From positions 62,001 to 126,000 of the forward strand of contig JAMZAV010001061.1 of NCBI GenBank assembly GCA_024449915.1: DNA of 64,000 nt. Direction: 5' to 3'. The notes below the pieces were generated by a model. The model saw only the letters and a list, made by a program, of their open reading frames with translations. It was not told where the DNA came from and ran no database searches. This DNA comes from Sweltsa coloradensis. Its lineage: Eukaryota; Arthropoda; Insecta; Plecoptera; Chloroperlidae. Positions 10,424 through 21,536 of this stretch are shown here, in pieces (the first letter of the stretch is position 1; every line of letters starts with the position of its first letter). The translations under genes were made by a program, and so were the position numbers.

Positions 10424-10904
10424 CAGGACCGTGTTTAGGTAGTGAGCCGCCCCTAAGCAATAAAATTTTGCCCCCCCCCCCCCCCCCCCCAACGTACGAC
10501 TTAACAATAAAGTTTAGGTAATGGTTTTCACTTTAATTTTCTTTAGAGACCTATATCTGGACAAGTAGCACCTTCTCTGCAACAAAGTTGCCTGTCTCAG
10601 GAGCTGCAGTGGCTAGCACCACAGTAAAACACGCAAAATTCTTAGTACGGTATCGGGATATAAAGATTAATGCTATAGCTGTGCGAAGGACTGATATCGC
10701 CGAAGGCAAAATCTTTGCAAATTTTAACCTTTAAAAGCTCCAAAACACGTTTAAAATTTAAAATTACATAATGAGATATAATAAAAATAAATAATAAAAT
10801 AAATAAAATGAACATTGTTGAATTTGTTTCGTTCTAGTGCCGCCCCCCAAGAGTTGCCGCCCCTAGGCTCGTGCCTAGTGGGCCTAGTTATAAAGACGCC
10901 CCTG
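10424..10904. mobile_element. hAT-type MITE in POLR1F intron 1
   Basis: 481 bp with inverted ends CAGGACCGTGTTTA and CAGGGGCGTCTTTA. It is flanked by a perfect 8-bp duplication, ggtgcata, at 10416-10423 and 10905-10912. It lies just 52 bp upstream of the exon 2 acceptor and contains a long C-run. It has no coding capacity. Confidence 0.85.
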
Positions 10905-11769
10905 GGTGCATATAATTATTAATTACAACTTACAAGTAGTAATGGCAAACAATTGAAATCACAGCAAGGTTCAGCAGTGTGATCATGTGAACTCTCGTCT
11001 AGATATAAATTGACAATGCTCTCGATCTCGATCAAAAACCTAATCGGCAGTGGCGTTTCCTGTGAAGGGGCAAGCGGGCTGAGCCCCACCAAACACTTCT
11101 AGCATCACACAAAATAATCAAAAGTACAAAAAATCATTGGAAACGAATTCAAACTTCCAATTATTCACGCCTTCTTTAATTTATAGAAAATTTTTGAAAA
11201 TCCGAAAATGTTTTCATCATTTGAAAGCTACCTACCTACTTATGTATCGCAAAGTGTTGTGATTCGAATGCGTTAAGTTAGGTAAAACGCATTGGGGTTG
11301 TAGGCCCTACTTTAATCATTATACTCAATGCAGCCCTTCACAGGGAGGCAGTGCAAGTATAAAAAACTATGTCATATGGCTTAAAGAACGTTTTGAACAT
11401 TACCGTGACAATCGTGAACTTCATCAGTTGTCTCATTCTCCGTTCGCAACTGGTTGGACCTTATTAAAAATGAAACTGTATAACAGGTAGTAGGCCTAAC
11501 GTTGTAAGTAAATAAAAATCATTGGACTTTCCACTGTTATTAATATTTTTATTTAAAATGTGATATTTCGAATCCTTTACAGGAGTCTTTCTTTACCAGT
11601 CTGAACACGACGAGTTAAAAACAAATTTTAACCGCAAAAACCGACATTGTTCAGGTTAGAGTAGTGCATTATGACCTAACAGTTGACGCGTCCTAAATCC
11701 AAATAAAACCAAAAAAAAATCGATGTCTGTTTAACAAACGTTTCCGTCTATTTCTGCGGAAGCTGGAAA

Positions 11770-12545
11770 GCTGCACATCTTTGTACATGATAAAGAGAGT
11801 CTTTATTTTATATCTTGGCAAAGCTTAAGGCCATGAGGCCTTTTGTTCTGCTAAACCAAGCACAATACAAATTACAATTATTACACAAGTAAAAAATAAC
11901 CACACTAGTGAACAATACAAAGATATAAAAATTATAAAAAACATAAAACTAGTACAAGTAAAATAGCAGGTTAATATCCCTTGACGTGTTTGAAGTATAA
12001 TAAACAGTTCAAGTAATAAATTTAATATATGTAATTATTTCATTAGCACTTTAAACCATCAATAATTAGGCCTACATCAATAAAAGAATAAAAAAATAAA
12101 AAATAATCATTCATGAAATACTAATTAAAACCTACAATGATTTAATCTTTCAAAGAATGAACATGTTTTTTTTAAAATAATTTGTTAGATTTGTTGTTAA
12201 GAAGGATCAAGCAAATACGAATGACATTTGTTTTTGAAGGCTGATTTAGATTTGGTAATGCGAATGTTTGAAGGAATTAGGTTCCATGCTCGGGCAGCAG
12301 AAACAGGAAATGAATTACTATAAGGAGGTTTTATGTTTGGGAATTTTTAAAGTTACCCTAATGTTGATTGTGACCGTGTGTTGTTGTCATGATTGCAATT
12401 AAGAAGATTTACGTATTGTGAAAGATAAACTGGAGCAGAATTGTTGATGATATTGTGTAGAAGAGAAAGAGAGTGATACACAAGTCGTTGCTCAAAGGTA
12501 AGCCAAGACAGTTCGATTCTGGATGGGGTCACATGATCATAATTT
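11770..12545 (-). pseudogene. CR1-like LINE ORF2 C-terminus and 3' UTR fragment
   Basis: Minus-strand translation gives a typical C-terminal LINE tail: SWLTFEQRLVYHSLSLL, NNTRSQ, then FPVSAARAWNLIPSNIR and KSAFKN. One frame interruption falls after the TRSQ segment. It lies in POLR1F intron 1, in the gene's own orientation. The clade is tentative (CR1/L2/Jockey group). Confidence 0.7.
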
Positions 12546-13019
12546 ATTTAAGATTAAATATAAATTTCATGATAGTGTGGTTGCATTTTTTACTAGCCCC
12601 CTAAGGAAGGAATAAAAACTAAATTATGAAAAAAGAGCTCCAAATTGTCAAACCCCATGCGCCTGAAAATCGACCACATCGACTTTGGCGTAAATGCCGT
12701 CATCAACATAACCCAAAAACTAAAGCACTGTTCCCACATTCCTCATTCTTATAAATAGATGAGTTGTGTAAAAAAAATTATATGACATGTGAATATAAAA
12801 CATTTAAGTTACCGGCAATAAAAAATTCATTGATTTACTTCCCCCCTCCGACCTACTAATATATTTTTGCTAGGTGGGTCGCAAACGTTTGGCGTTCTAA
12901 AAAATGGGTCGTGGTTCTAAAACGTTTGGGAAGCACTGGGCTAGGGGAATTGAGATTGAATGCATACATTTAGCAAGAAGGGATCCTGGTACCGGTACCT
13001 CATCCAGACCACTAGTGTT
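12546..13019. other. Intron segment ending in a hAT-like terminus
   Basis: Mostly unassigned. At 12870-12938 the sequence, reversed, begins CAGTGCTTCCCAAACG, a common hAT (Charlie-like) end, followed by GACCCA words repeated inward. No matching left end or 8-bp duplication was found, so only a truncated terminus can be claimed. Confidence 0.4.
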
Positions 13020-14420
13020 TCTACTTATTTCCTTGCAATTTGAGTTACTTCAATGTGTGTAGTAGGAAAAAGAAAGATTGGATGCTCATATTGAGTTTTG
13101 AGATCAGTAGGGGCTGGGGTACCGGTAACGGTACCGGGAGGGGGGGGGGGGGTTATGATGGGTAGAGCCAGCCTGGCCTGAGGAGCAGGAATATAAGAAA
13201 AAGTCATTGAAGAGATTGCCTTCGGAGGTGGGATCAGAGATGGGCCTACCATTGATGGGAGCTGCAGTCAGAGATTTGATCAAGGACCACATTGCTCTGG
13301 GTACCTGTTGTTTGAGAAGGAAATTTTTCTGTCATTATGATGGAGCTTACAATGGCAGATATTCTTTGCATGGGATTTTTTAGGTTTAAAGAGGCCTACC
13401 TATTGTTGTTTAAGATTTTAGTTTTTCGCTGAAAGCTTTAAGTTACTATGAAGTGAGCGTAGCCTAGTTCCTTGGCTTCCAGGCGGAGCTCTGATGTTAT
13501 CTAGGGGCTAGTTTGGGCTCTCGAGGTGGAGTGACTTTTCAGAGGGAAGGCTATATTAATGTGGTGTAGGAAGGCTGATAGGAACGTGGAGAACAGTTCA
13601 TCGGTATCGGCAGCTGAGCCTAATGATGGTCATTCTTTGCAGCTGAGAAGGGAAAGGAAATAGTCTGCGTTATTGCGGTTGAAGACTCGTTTCAGAACCT
13701 TCAATTTTTCATTGGTTGGTGGAAAAGCAAGTGGTGATCGGAGAGACCTGGGTCAAAGGAGCTCAACTGTGTAGTGAGAGGCATCTACCGAGGTAGGGTA
13801 TATATGTTGTTGATTAGGGAACTGGTAGTAGGCCTACTGGTAACTCGAGTAGGGGAGGTGATGGTTTCATAGATGTTAAAGGTATGGACAAGATCAAGAA
13901 GTTTAGTGCTTGAGGTAGAGGGTAAGAAGATCGATGTTGAGGTCACCACCAATGACAATTTCTGCTATTGGGTGTATCTTGGTTGGTAAGATTAGTAGGC
14001 CTACATCTTCAAGTCTGATAGGAATGTTTGAATAATATCTCCCGTGGGAGACCTGTAGAGAGATAGAACAATAATTTGGCAGTCATGGAGAAGCCAATAC
14101 CCACCTGCACATTCAAAGGATTTTTCGAGGCAGAAGTCACTAATTTCAGGAATGTGAGATACGTTTAAATGGGGCTTGAAAAGTATGGCTACTCCCCCAT
14201 GGGATAGCAGTTTGTGATAGAAAATGTCAGTATTAGAGTACCTAGTTGGTAATGCAAAAGGAGTTGATTTTGCTGGGCGTGAGCCAGTGTTCAAACAAGC
14301 AATAGGCTATCAGGGCATAGTTTGTTGGTTACAAGTTCTAATTCTTCAATTTTGTTGCGAATAGAGCGGATATTTAAGAAAGAAATTTTGAAGAAATCTA
14401 TGCCCTATGAACAAAAAGCA
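13020..14420 (-). pseudogene. LINE endonuclease and early RT fragment
   Basis: The minus strand encodes an apurinic-like endonuclease piece (GGVAILFKPHLN, IIVLSLYRSPTGD, about 14294-14001). Further on it encodes a linker and RT-proximal segment (SDPTSEGNLFNDFF, about 13240-13200). Stops and frameshifts separate them. This may be the 5' portion of the element whose 3' end lies at 11770-12545, with the RT core deleted. Confidence 0.6.
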
Positions 14421-14695
14421 AGTAGGCCTAGGCATGCCTGCAGGCTAGGGCAAACACAGGCCTAGCCCTATAGAGGACTCAAATCACCTAGAGAATGCGC
14501 TAGTGTCGCGGGGGCGTAGCACCGTCATGGCCGCCGAGTGAGGATACCTTTGTAAACACCCATATGATCCTACACAAGCACAGTGTAAATATATAAGGTT
14601 TTGGGGGAATAGAATAGGTATCATGTGGCTCATTATGAATTCAAAATCTAGTATTTATTTATTTAAAGTATTTCGAGTATTTATATAGATTTATA

Positions 14696-16527
14696 CTAGG
14701 AAAACGCTCAGTTGGACGCGTTGTTGAGCGAGCACCGGTACGTGCAACACGACCCGAGTACGACATTCCCATAATGTTACATACCAATAAGTCTTTAAGG
14801 TCTTGATCGATTTAGCTGAAAATTTGTAAAATAGGAGAGAATGGATAAAATCCACCGCCATCTAGAGGACCTTGACATCATTTCTTTGGGAAAACTATTT
14901 TACTCTTGATTTCTTCTAGGTGGCAGTACATAGTGACCAGAATTCTTGTGCGACTTTTCGTTGCCATGGTAACGTTACTTTTGTTAAAATGTAATTTCTA
15001 TCTACACTACTTATCGGATCAAAATAAAATTAACATATTCGTGACCGGACGGACATTCTAAATGATTTGGCTACCTCAGATTTTGTCGCCGTTTAGTTTT
15101 AAAAAAAAACTTTAGATTAACTTTAATGTAACTTTATAACTTTTTGAACGATTTTGCCACAAAACTAATGGCATTCAATCGGGAACGAAACTTGCGGATG
15201 GTCAAAATTTCAACTCGATCCGAGCCTCCGTTTGACCGCTATCATGAGCCAAAAAAGCTGTGCGACTTTCCGTTGCCATGGTAACGGGACTTTGTTATAA
15301 TGTAATTTCCATCTACACTACTTATCGGATCAAAATAAAAATAACATATTCGTGATCGGACGGACATTCTAAATGATTTGGCCACCTCAGATTTTGTCGC
15401 CGTTTAGTTTGAAAAAAAAACTTTCGATTAACTTTAATGTAACTTTTTAACTTTTTGAATGATTTTGCCACAAAACTATACAGAAAACCCGCCTAGGTGG
15501 TATGAAACATGTGTGCAAAATTTAAGGCCGATAAGGAGAAAAGGCGAGACCTGTATCGAAGCAGAAACAGAAAAAAAAAAAAAAGAAAAAAAACAGACAT
15601 TGGAACCATAAAGGCTCATTCATAACCAACTTAGGCCTCTAACTTAGCAGCTAACTTAGCCTCTAACTTTAGGTTGCTGTTCATGATAGATATTTAGGCC
15701 GCTAACTTAACAGCCACTGCCTCCTAGATGTTGCTCGTGGCAGAGTGCTTTACAGCCATACCGTCGCCTCTAACTTTAGGTGGCTGTGCATGATAGATGT
15801 TTTTAAACCAATCACAACACAGATTTGCAGTATTTACTTTTATCGCGCCAATGCTTGACATACAATAACATTCAGCATTCAGTAAGTAGGCCTAGCCTAG
15901 CTCTACTTAGGTAGCATTATAGAATTGATTGACTATAGACTGTACAGTTTATTAAACAATAATTGATGGTAAAAATAATAAACGTATTTATTTAAGACAA
16001 CGTGAAGTAAGCCTTACATAACCTCACATGGCCTAGCCCTAGCTGGGGGCTAGGCCTAGTACCGCAATAAACGTTAATAATACTGACGGTCAGTTGACAT
16101 TTCTGCCCCAATCGATAGCCAAATGTTTTTTTTTATATTCTTATCTTTGTATAAAGACGAAGATTTACATATAGCAGTGACCTTTTCATGAATTCGTTCA
16201 ATAGCTTTTCATCGAACAATAGCTGATGTTCCTTGGGATCCATTTTTGCTGTTTGTTTACGTTTTCAATCGGATATGACCGGAAATTGTCGGCTCGAGTC
16301 TCTCTCTGATTGGTTAAAAGCTTAATGTTAAGTTAGCTGCTAAGTAAAACCTTGGAGTTTGCAAACATTCGGTTGCTGATAAATGTAAGTTAAAGGCTAA
16401 GTTTGGTCATGAACAGACGTGTTGTTTTCCATAAGACAAACCTTTAAGTTAGAGGCTAAGTTAGCTACTAAGTTGGTTGTGAATGGCCCTTAAGAGTCAA
16501 GTGGAGACGCTCGCTTTGCTCGCTCAA
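14696..16527 (-). mobile_element. Helitron-like element, subfamily 3, interrupted by a MITE
   Basis: On the minus strand it begins TTGAGCGAGC at 16527. It ends with the inverted copy GCTCGCTCAA, then AACGC...GCGTT (hairpin) and CCTAG at 14696. This is the same layout as the TTGGATGAGC family. It has two tandem internal units of about 310 bp (14945 and 15260, each with CGTTGCCATGGTAACG) and an A-run. The 880-bp MITE at 15611-16490 lies inside. Flanking bases are A before and T after. Confidence 0.65.
15611..16490. mobile_element. MITE with TA-type ends inside Helitron-like element
   Basis: Inverted ends AAGGCTCATTCATAACC and AGGGCCATTCACAACC continue into repeated AACTTAG/GCTAACTTAG words on both sides. 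A TA dinucleotide flanks each end (15609-15610 and 16491-16492), as in Tc1/mariner-derived MITEs, though TTAA cannot be excluded on the right. Confidence 0.55.
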
Positions 16528-17810
16528 TCAGCATTTATAATTAAAATACCTACGGATATAGTCTGGCGGGCGCCTGTGAACGTAGACATTGATATAAACC
16601 GCTTATTTTTGTGGCCGTAGTATTATTCCAGAGTACAACGTTACAGAGTCCAACATACTTTGAAATAATATCAATATAATGACTAAATTTATTAATATCA
16701 AAGCAAAATATTTAGTTATGTTCTATAATCTATAATAGGCCTAATATGGAATGTAATGCAATATTAGAGTAGCACACAGCGTTTCAATTCAAGCAACAAC
16801 AATAAAGCCACTCAAGCTTTGTGAAGAGTGAAGACAATAAAGCAGTAAACAATAAACATTATACGAAGTGGAAAGCTTATTGACCCGGAACGAAATAGAA
16901 TACGAACACACACTTAAAAACAATTAACCAAGGTCACTTACATAAAAACAATTGCGAATTTTTTAAGTGTGTGCTCGTATTCAATAAACATTATGCGTTC
17001 CTAAATTATTAGAATGCAAAATAAAAAATTACTGGACAAAACACCAATATAAAAGAACATTGGGAATAACAAGTCAACATGGTCTTGTGCTGAATTTTCT
17101 CGGAATCATGGTAGCCCAGGTATTAAAATGCAATACTTAAATTTTTTAAACCTTATTCACCCACTCTTGAGGGGATTTGATTGTTTTATTGTGATTACGA
17201 AAATACCAATATAAATACTATAGCCCTAAACAAAAACAGGAATTGAACCCATGGTCTCCCTCTGGCCGGGCGCGGACTATATAACTGGGAGTGGTGATTT
17301 AATAAGAATTTGATATTCACTATATTATAATATCAAAATGCACCAATAATTCAGCAACAAATACACTACCGCGGTCTCGGTGGTCTTTTGGGGGGGTTGG
17401 GGGGTTGGGGGCCAAGGTTGGGTTTTGTAAATCTGGACTTAGCCCATTTATTGTGATATAATCTAGGGCTACTGATTGTTTTAAGCCAAAAATGAATTAG
17501 TCTTATCAACTAGGTATGAATTTAATATATTAAATATTAATATTAAGACCACTCTTTATTAAGATCTCACTGAATTACCTAAGTGAGAGGGAATGTGTTT
17601 TGTTTCCGTAATTTCTTGTAGATTCCTTACACGAAATAACGAATCAGTGCATGTGTTCAGTCACTTATCTTCCAATAAGTGGCTTCAGCAAATATACACT
17701 CTAATGGTAAGTGGGTAGGTGGATTGTGGACAGATAATAACACACATAACAAAAACTTGTAGAAATACAGCCAAACCTTACACACTCAAAAGGAATGAGA
17801 TCTAAAAAAG
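16528..17810. other. POLR1F intron 1 segment, no gene seen
   Basis: 1.28 kb of intron without coding potential. A short inverted pair (CGAACACACACTTAAAAA near 16903 and TTTTTAAGTGTGTGCTCG near 16960) looks like a MITE scrap, and there is a G-rich run at 17390-17410. Nothing else can be assigned. Confidence 0.4.
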
Positions 17811-18046
17811 GGTACTCTTTCGGATGGTATGCCCCAACTTTACAACACTACGCCAACATGGCGGTCAGTACTAACCTTTTTCACTAAAATACTCCACCTA
17901 CAAAACCTTTAACGTTGCTAATTTAAATATAAAACACTTTCAGAGGAAAAGTACTTTCGTTTGAAATAGCGACGTTAAAGGTTGAATTGTTTTTAATGGA
18001 AAAAAACAGTGTTGAAAAGTTGGGGCATACCATCCGAAAGAGTACC
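17811..18046. mobile_element. MITE with CTCTTTCGG ends, copy 1
   Basis: Perfect inverted ends of at least 29 bp begin GGTACTCTTTCGGATGGTAT. Internally it carries an inverted pair (CCTACAAAACCTTTAACG and GCGACGTTAAAGGTT) shared with 18363-18523 and 46185-46277. Flanks taaaaaag and aaaaaaag are a likely 8-bp duplication with one mismatch. Confidence 0.75.
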
Positions 18047-18060
18047 AAAAAAAGGGCCAT

Positions 18061-18279
18061 GCTCATCTACCCTTCCACATAAACGTACAGTGTCCCATAA
18101 CAGCATCCTCGAAAAGCTTGGCAAAATAGAATTTGCGATTATTAATTTAACGTAATAGTTTATCCAAGTTCTTTTTTTCTAATTAATTTAAACGTAATAA
18201 CATGCAAATTCTATTTTGCCAAGCTTTTCGAGGATGCTGTTATGGGACACTGTACGTTTATGTGGAAGGGTAGATGAGC
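18061..18279. mobile_element. Fold-back element with 76-bp perfect arms
   Basis: Positions 18061-18136 and 18204-18279 are perfect reverse complements, starting GCTCATCTACCCTTCCAC, around an AT-rich 67-bp centre. There is no coding capacity. Arm identity implies recent formation or gene conversion. It lies 14 bp from the preceding MITE. Confidence 0.8.
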
Positions 18280-18362
18280 TATTTCTAGACACTCTCGAGC
18301 ATTCGCAGAAAGTGGGTGAAATAGCAAAAAACTCGCTCAGGGCCCCTGCCTACTAGGCAACC

Positions 18363-18523
18363 GGAACTCTTTCGGTTAGTATGGACAGTTTTTAATCAGT
18401 AGGTACTTTAGATTTAAAATAGCGACGTTAAAGGTTTTGTAGGTACTTTAGATTTAAAATAGCGACGTTAAAGGTTTTGAAGGTACACATTAAAAAACTG
18501 TCCATACCAACCGAAAGAGTACC
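18363..18523. mobile_element. MITE with CTCTTTCGG ends, copy 2
   Basis: Ends read GGAACTCTTTCGGTTAGTAT and GGTACTCTTTCGGTTGGTAT inward. The interior has a direct duplication of a 40-bp unit containing TTTAAAATAGCGACGTTAAA. Flanks aggcaacc and ggcaaacc are only a poor 8-bp match. Confidence 0.7.
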
Positions 18524-18540
18524 GGCAAACCAAGGGTGAA

Positions 18541-18745
18541 AATAGAGGCGGCCCAACAAGTTCCGCTAGGCCTAGGGCTAGGGCCTAGATCTAGGGCCTA
18601 CCCTAGGCCTAGGCTAGGGCTAGCATAGGGCTACTAGGCCCAGGCTAGGCAGGGCCTAGGCCTAAGACCGTAGGAATAGGCCTAGGGCCTAGGCCTAGCT
18701 AGTGGATTTTGCCTCGCCCTAGGCCTAGGCCCTACCCCAAGTAGG
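18541..18745. repeat. TAGGCCTA/CCTAGG-rich low-complexity block
   Basis: A 200-bp block made almost wholly of overlapping CCTAGG, AGGCCT and GGGCTA words, ending just before POLR1F exon 1. Similar words are scattered through the whole window and cluster again at 43750-44280. Confidence 0.8.
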
Positions 18746-18763
18746 CCTATATTTTTAGCTTAC

Positions 18764-18951
18764 TTGTGATTGTACGTCATCAAGTCACGGCGTAAAATTG
18801 CGAGAATAGCAGCATGAGTATCATTCAGACAATTAGGTGTCAAGGCAACTTGATGTTTGACATTCTTAAGTAAAATGAGATGTGCATACGGATCACTCAG
18901 GAGTAGTTGAAGTTCCTTTTCGTTAAATTGTATAACTTTCTTAGAACTCAT
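18764..18951 (-). CDS. POLR1F: RPA43 (POLR1F), exon 1 with start codon
   Basis: The minus strand encodes 62 codons plus 2 nt, starting MSSKKVIQFNEKELQLLL and including HQVALTPNCLNDTHAAIL. This corresponds to the N-terminal region of RPA43 that precedes the LGVPIAYDNIK-like motif. It ends at CACAA|GTAAGC, a good donor. Joining the 2 leftover bases to the exon 2 acceptor at 10371 makes a Lys codon and runs into HKGILLSYKNI in frame. The 188 nt and 4111 nt sum to exactly 1433 codons including stop. An upstream in-frame ATG exists (at 19011), but the chosen Met gives a better match to the family. Confidence 0.8.
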
Positions 18952-20097
18952 TGTTGAATGTTTATATTTCGTAGGTCTATTCACAATGAACCGAGATCTC
19001 TTAAAACGCACGTGTGATATAACCTAAATAATTTGTTTTTGCTACCGCGGCCTATCTTGTTTTGGCTTGGCTTGGCTTGACTATCACACAAATTGCTGCC
19101 AACTGTAACCCAACAGTTTTTTTGTTTTTTGAATAATTTATTATATATTTTTGTACACAGTCTTAAAATAAACAATTTTGAGTACTTAAATAATATTAAG
19201 TACATTATTTGGACAAACCGTTTGAGGTATAAATAAGTGGAAAAAGTGTATATTATATGATTTGTTTATTATGCATATAGGGGAATTATAATTTGATTGA
19301 TGGCTATTATGAAACACGCGATCGACTAGTCGTAAATTATTTGTGAGCGCGAGCGATAGGAAACTAGCACCGGCACAAATAAACAACGGGCGCGTCAAAA
19401 ACGTCGCCAACAATCTTTCGTGACAATTATAAGTAGAATATTGTTATTAATGGGGTATTTAACCGCTAAACTCAAAAAATATATTTCATTCAGGCTAACT
19501 AGTAATGAATTTAGCAATCAACAGAAAAGTTATTGGGGCCACCATGACCTCCCAAAAAATTGTCAAACATGACATTTTTCGAGCTAGGTCCCATCGGCAA
19601 AAATCTCCCATAAGAAATAACATGGGGACGATCTTTATGCCCCGTGACCTTGGAGGATTTTGATCCAAAAAAATATTGGCCATTATTGACGTACTCGACA
19701 GCCTTTCCTGTAAATTCTCTATATTTTGTTTTGTAATTTGAGCAAGTAGTTCGGTCAAAATATGCTGATTACCAAGATAGGGTGTGATTTTGGAATAAAT
19801 GTTTTTGCGTGTTTGAGGGTATATTTGGGCACAGTTTCAAGACACGATGTTATAAAGGGGCATTTTAGATTTGTACTATGCTCTAGTATCTATGTGGACC
19901 AAAAAAGAAGCAGGTTAAAGCCGATTTAGGAAATTTTCCAAAACACCAACTTTCGCCAATTTCTGGATCAAAAAAACTAAAAAAAATCGTGTTAAATCAC
20001 AGTTACAAGATACAATTTTTTAAACGGTCATTAAAGTGTAGTATTGTGCTATAGATCACGTGGTAAAAAATAATTTTTGGGGTTTTTTTGCCCCTTT
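18952..20097. other. Upstream region of POLR1F, no further gene seen
   Basis: It presumably contains the POLR1F 5' UTR and promoter on the minus strand. No TATA-like or initiator motif is distinctive enough to call. A segment near 19345-19375 (GATAGGAAACTAGCACCGG) recurs reversed at about 43525-43555, so part is repetitive. The small frames here show no recognisable domains. Confidence 0.4.
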
Positions 20098-20770
20098 AAC
20101 TAGGCCGCTTCGAGAACGCTTTTTTAAGTTTTTAGTATGAGTGGGATCTCTTCACTTCTTCAAGTTTCATTGCAAAATAATTTTTATTAAATTTGGATAT
20201 TTTTTTTAAGTAGTAGGCGCTATTGCTATGGGCATTGATTAAAGAAGGAGAAGGCTATGCTATGGGCCACCTTGCTTTTTGGAGGAATCTTCGCTTCGCT
20301 CGCTACGCTCATCCAATTAAAGCTGTTCCACACTGTTTTTCCATTTTCTAAACTAGGAAGCTTCGCAATCGCTTTTACAGGAGCGTTGCTGGATGAGTGT
20401 AATTGGTGCAGTGAGATGCCAGGTGTTATATAGATTGTAGATTTTCTGTAAATCTGTAAAAAGTCATTACTAAATTATTTAAACGGTGATTTTTTATTTT
20501 AAATGAGAACAATCGTAAAATTGAGATTTTGATGAGAAATAATTTTTCGATTGCGCTCAAATTTCTCATGAAAATCGCAATTTTTTTTAAAAATTTCTTC
20601 GACTTGTACCACCTACATGAGCCTACTTGCTTTATCCGATTGTAATGATTTTTTCACAGAACCTTAATTTTATGAATTTATATTATATTCGTGTGAAATT
20701 TGAGCGCAATCGAAAAATTATTTCTAACTAGGAAGCACCGCAAACGCTTTTTCAGGCGCGTTGTTTATTT
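20098..20770 (-). mobile_element. Helitron-like fragments, reversed
   Basis: At 20098 the reversed 3' terminus AACTAGGCCGCTTCG begins a short copy whose 5' terminus (GCTACGCTCATCCAA, reversed) ends at about 20318. Two more reversed 3' termini occur at 20354 and 20727 (AACTAGGAAGC...AACGC). All are deleted copies of the TTGGATGAGC family. Confidence 0.6.
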
Positions 20771-20945
20771 TATTTTTATTTATTGTTTTAACACATTGAT
20801 GTGTTATAGCGTTGGGTGACTAGAACACTAGTCACCCAACGGTTATAGGTTGCTAAAAGAGGGCATAGCCCCATTCACATTTTAGTGTCTAGCAACCTAC
20901 TCAATACTAATACTAATACATTGCAATTAAATTAATTAAAAATAC

Positions 20946-21403
20946 CACCGCCGTCTGGATGTATGTAAGATACAAAAGAGCTGCTTGTCATGGCTCAACA
21001 AAATTCGGTCATGACTTTCAGTGAACTTTCAGTCGGTAAAGAAGTTCATGCCCCCCTTAACTAACACCATCTATGGTTCAAAGCTGGAACTAGATCTGTG
21101 AAACTTCCTTTACATACCTGAGTTTGTTGTCATAATTCATGGAAAATAAACAATTCCTTGATATAAAACGTTCCAACTAAATAAAAATATAATTAACACC
21201 TTTATTATTCATTAATTAAAAGCCCGTCCAAAAGTCCCAATCCTAAACCTGAAATAAATCTACTTCCGCCCCCCTTAACTAGCCCTATCTAGCGGCAGAC
21301 CGACAAAGCTCTATGCCTTTTGTATGTCAATCATTTAACATGGGGAAATCCGAGCCACGACAAGCAGTATCATTTGTATCTTACATACATCCAGACGGCG
21401 GTG
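20946..21403. mobile_element. MITE with 8-bp target duplication
   Basis: 458 bp with inverted ends CACCGCCGTCTGGATGTATG continuing through AAGATACAAA. It is flanked by a perfect 8-bp duplication, aaaaatac (20938-20945 and 21404-21411). The 8-bp duplication fits hAT or P superfamilies; the end sequence does not decide. It seems to sit in the 3' part of the LINE that continues at 21412. Confidence 0.78.
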
Positions 21404-21411
21404 AAAAATAC

Positions 21412-21536
21412 ATTATACAATTATAGAAAACAATGTGTGTGTAGACATGTAAAAAGTGAGGGTGATAAAATTATGACAAACATGAATGGTATTGTGAATA
21501 GAATAAAATTATCAGGATACACCAGAAAAGAAATTA
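21412..21536 (-). pseudogene. LINE 3' end, distal to Helitron-like insertion
   Basis: Minus-strand sequence continues the LINE at 22314-23158. When the element at 21537-22313 is removed, the joined frame reads ...HFKSALNNFFSGVS and stops. The remainder is 3' UTR up to the MITE at 21403. Confidence 0.6.

Noticed and set aside
10372..10460. Upstream extension of the long POLR1F frame to an ATG at 10460
   Set aside because: It passes through a splice acceptor and into a hAT MITE. The phase with exon 1 at 18764 and family similarity place the exon start at 10371.
11048..11100. CAGTGGCGTTTCCTG as a hAT left end
   Set aside because: No matching right end or 8-bp duplication could be found downstream.
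19495..19758. 87-aa minus-strand frame upstream of POLR1F
   Set aside because: No recognised domain, no splice signals that fit, and no similarity to neighbours; likely chance.
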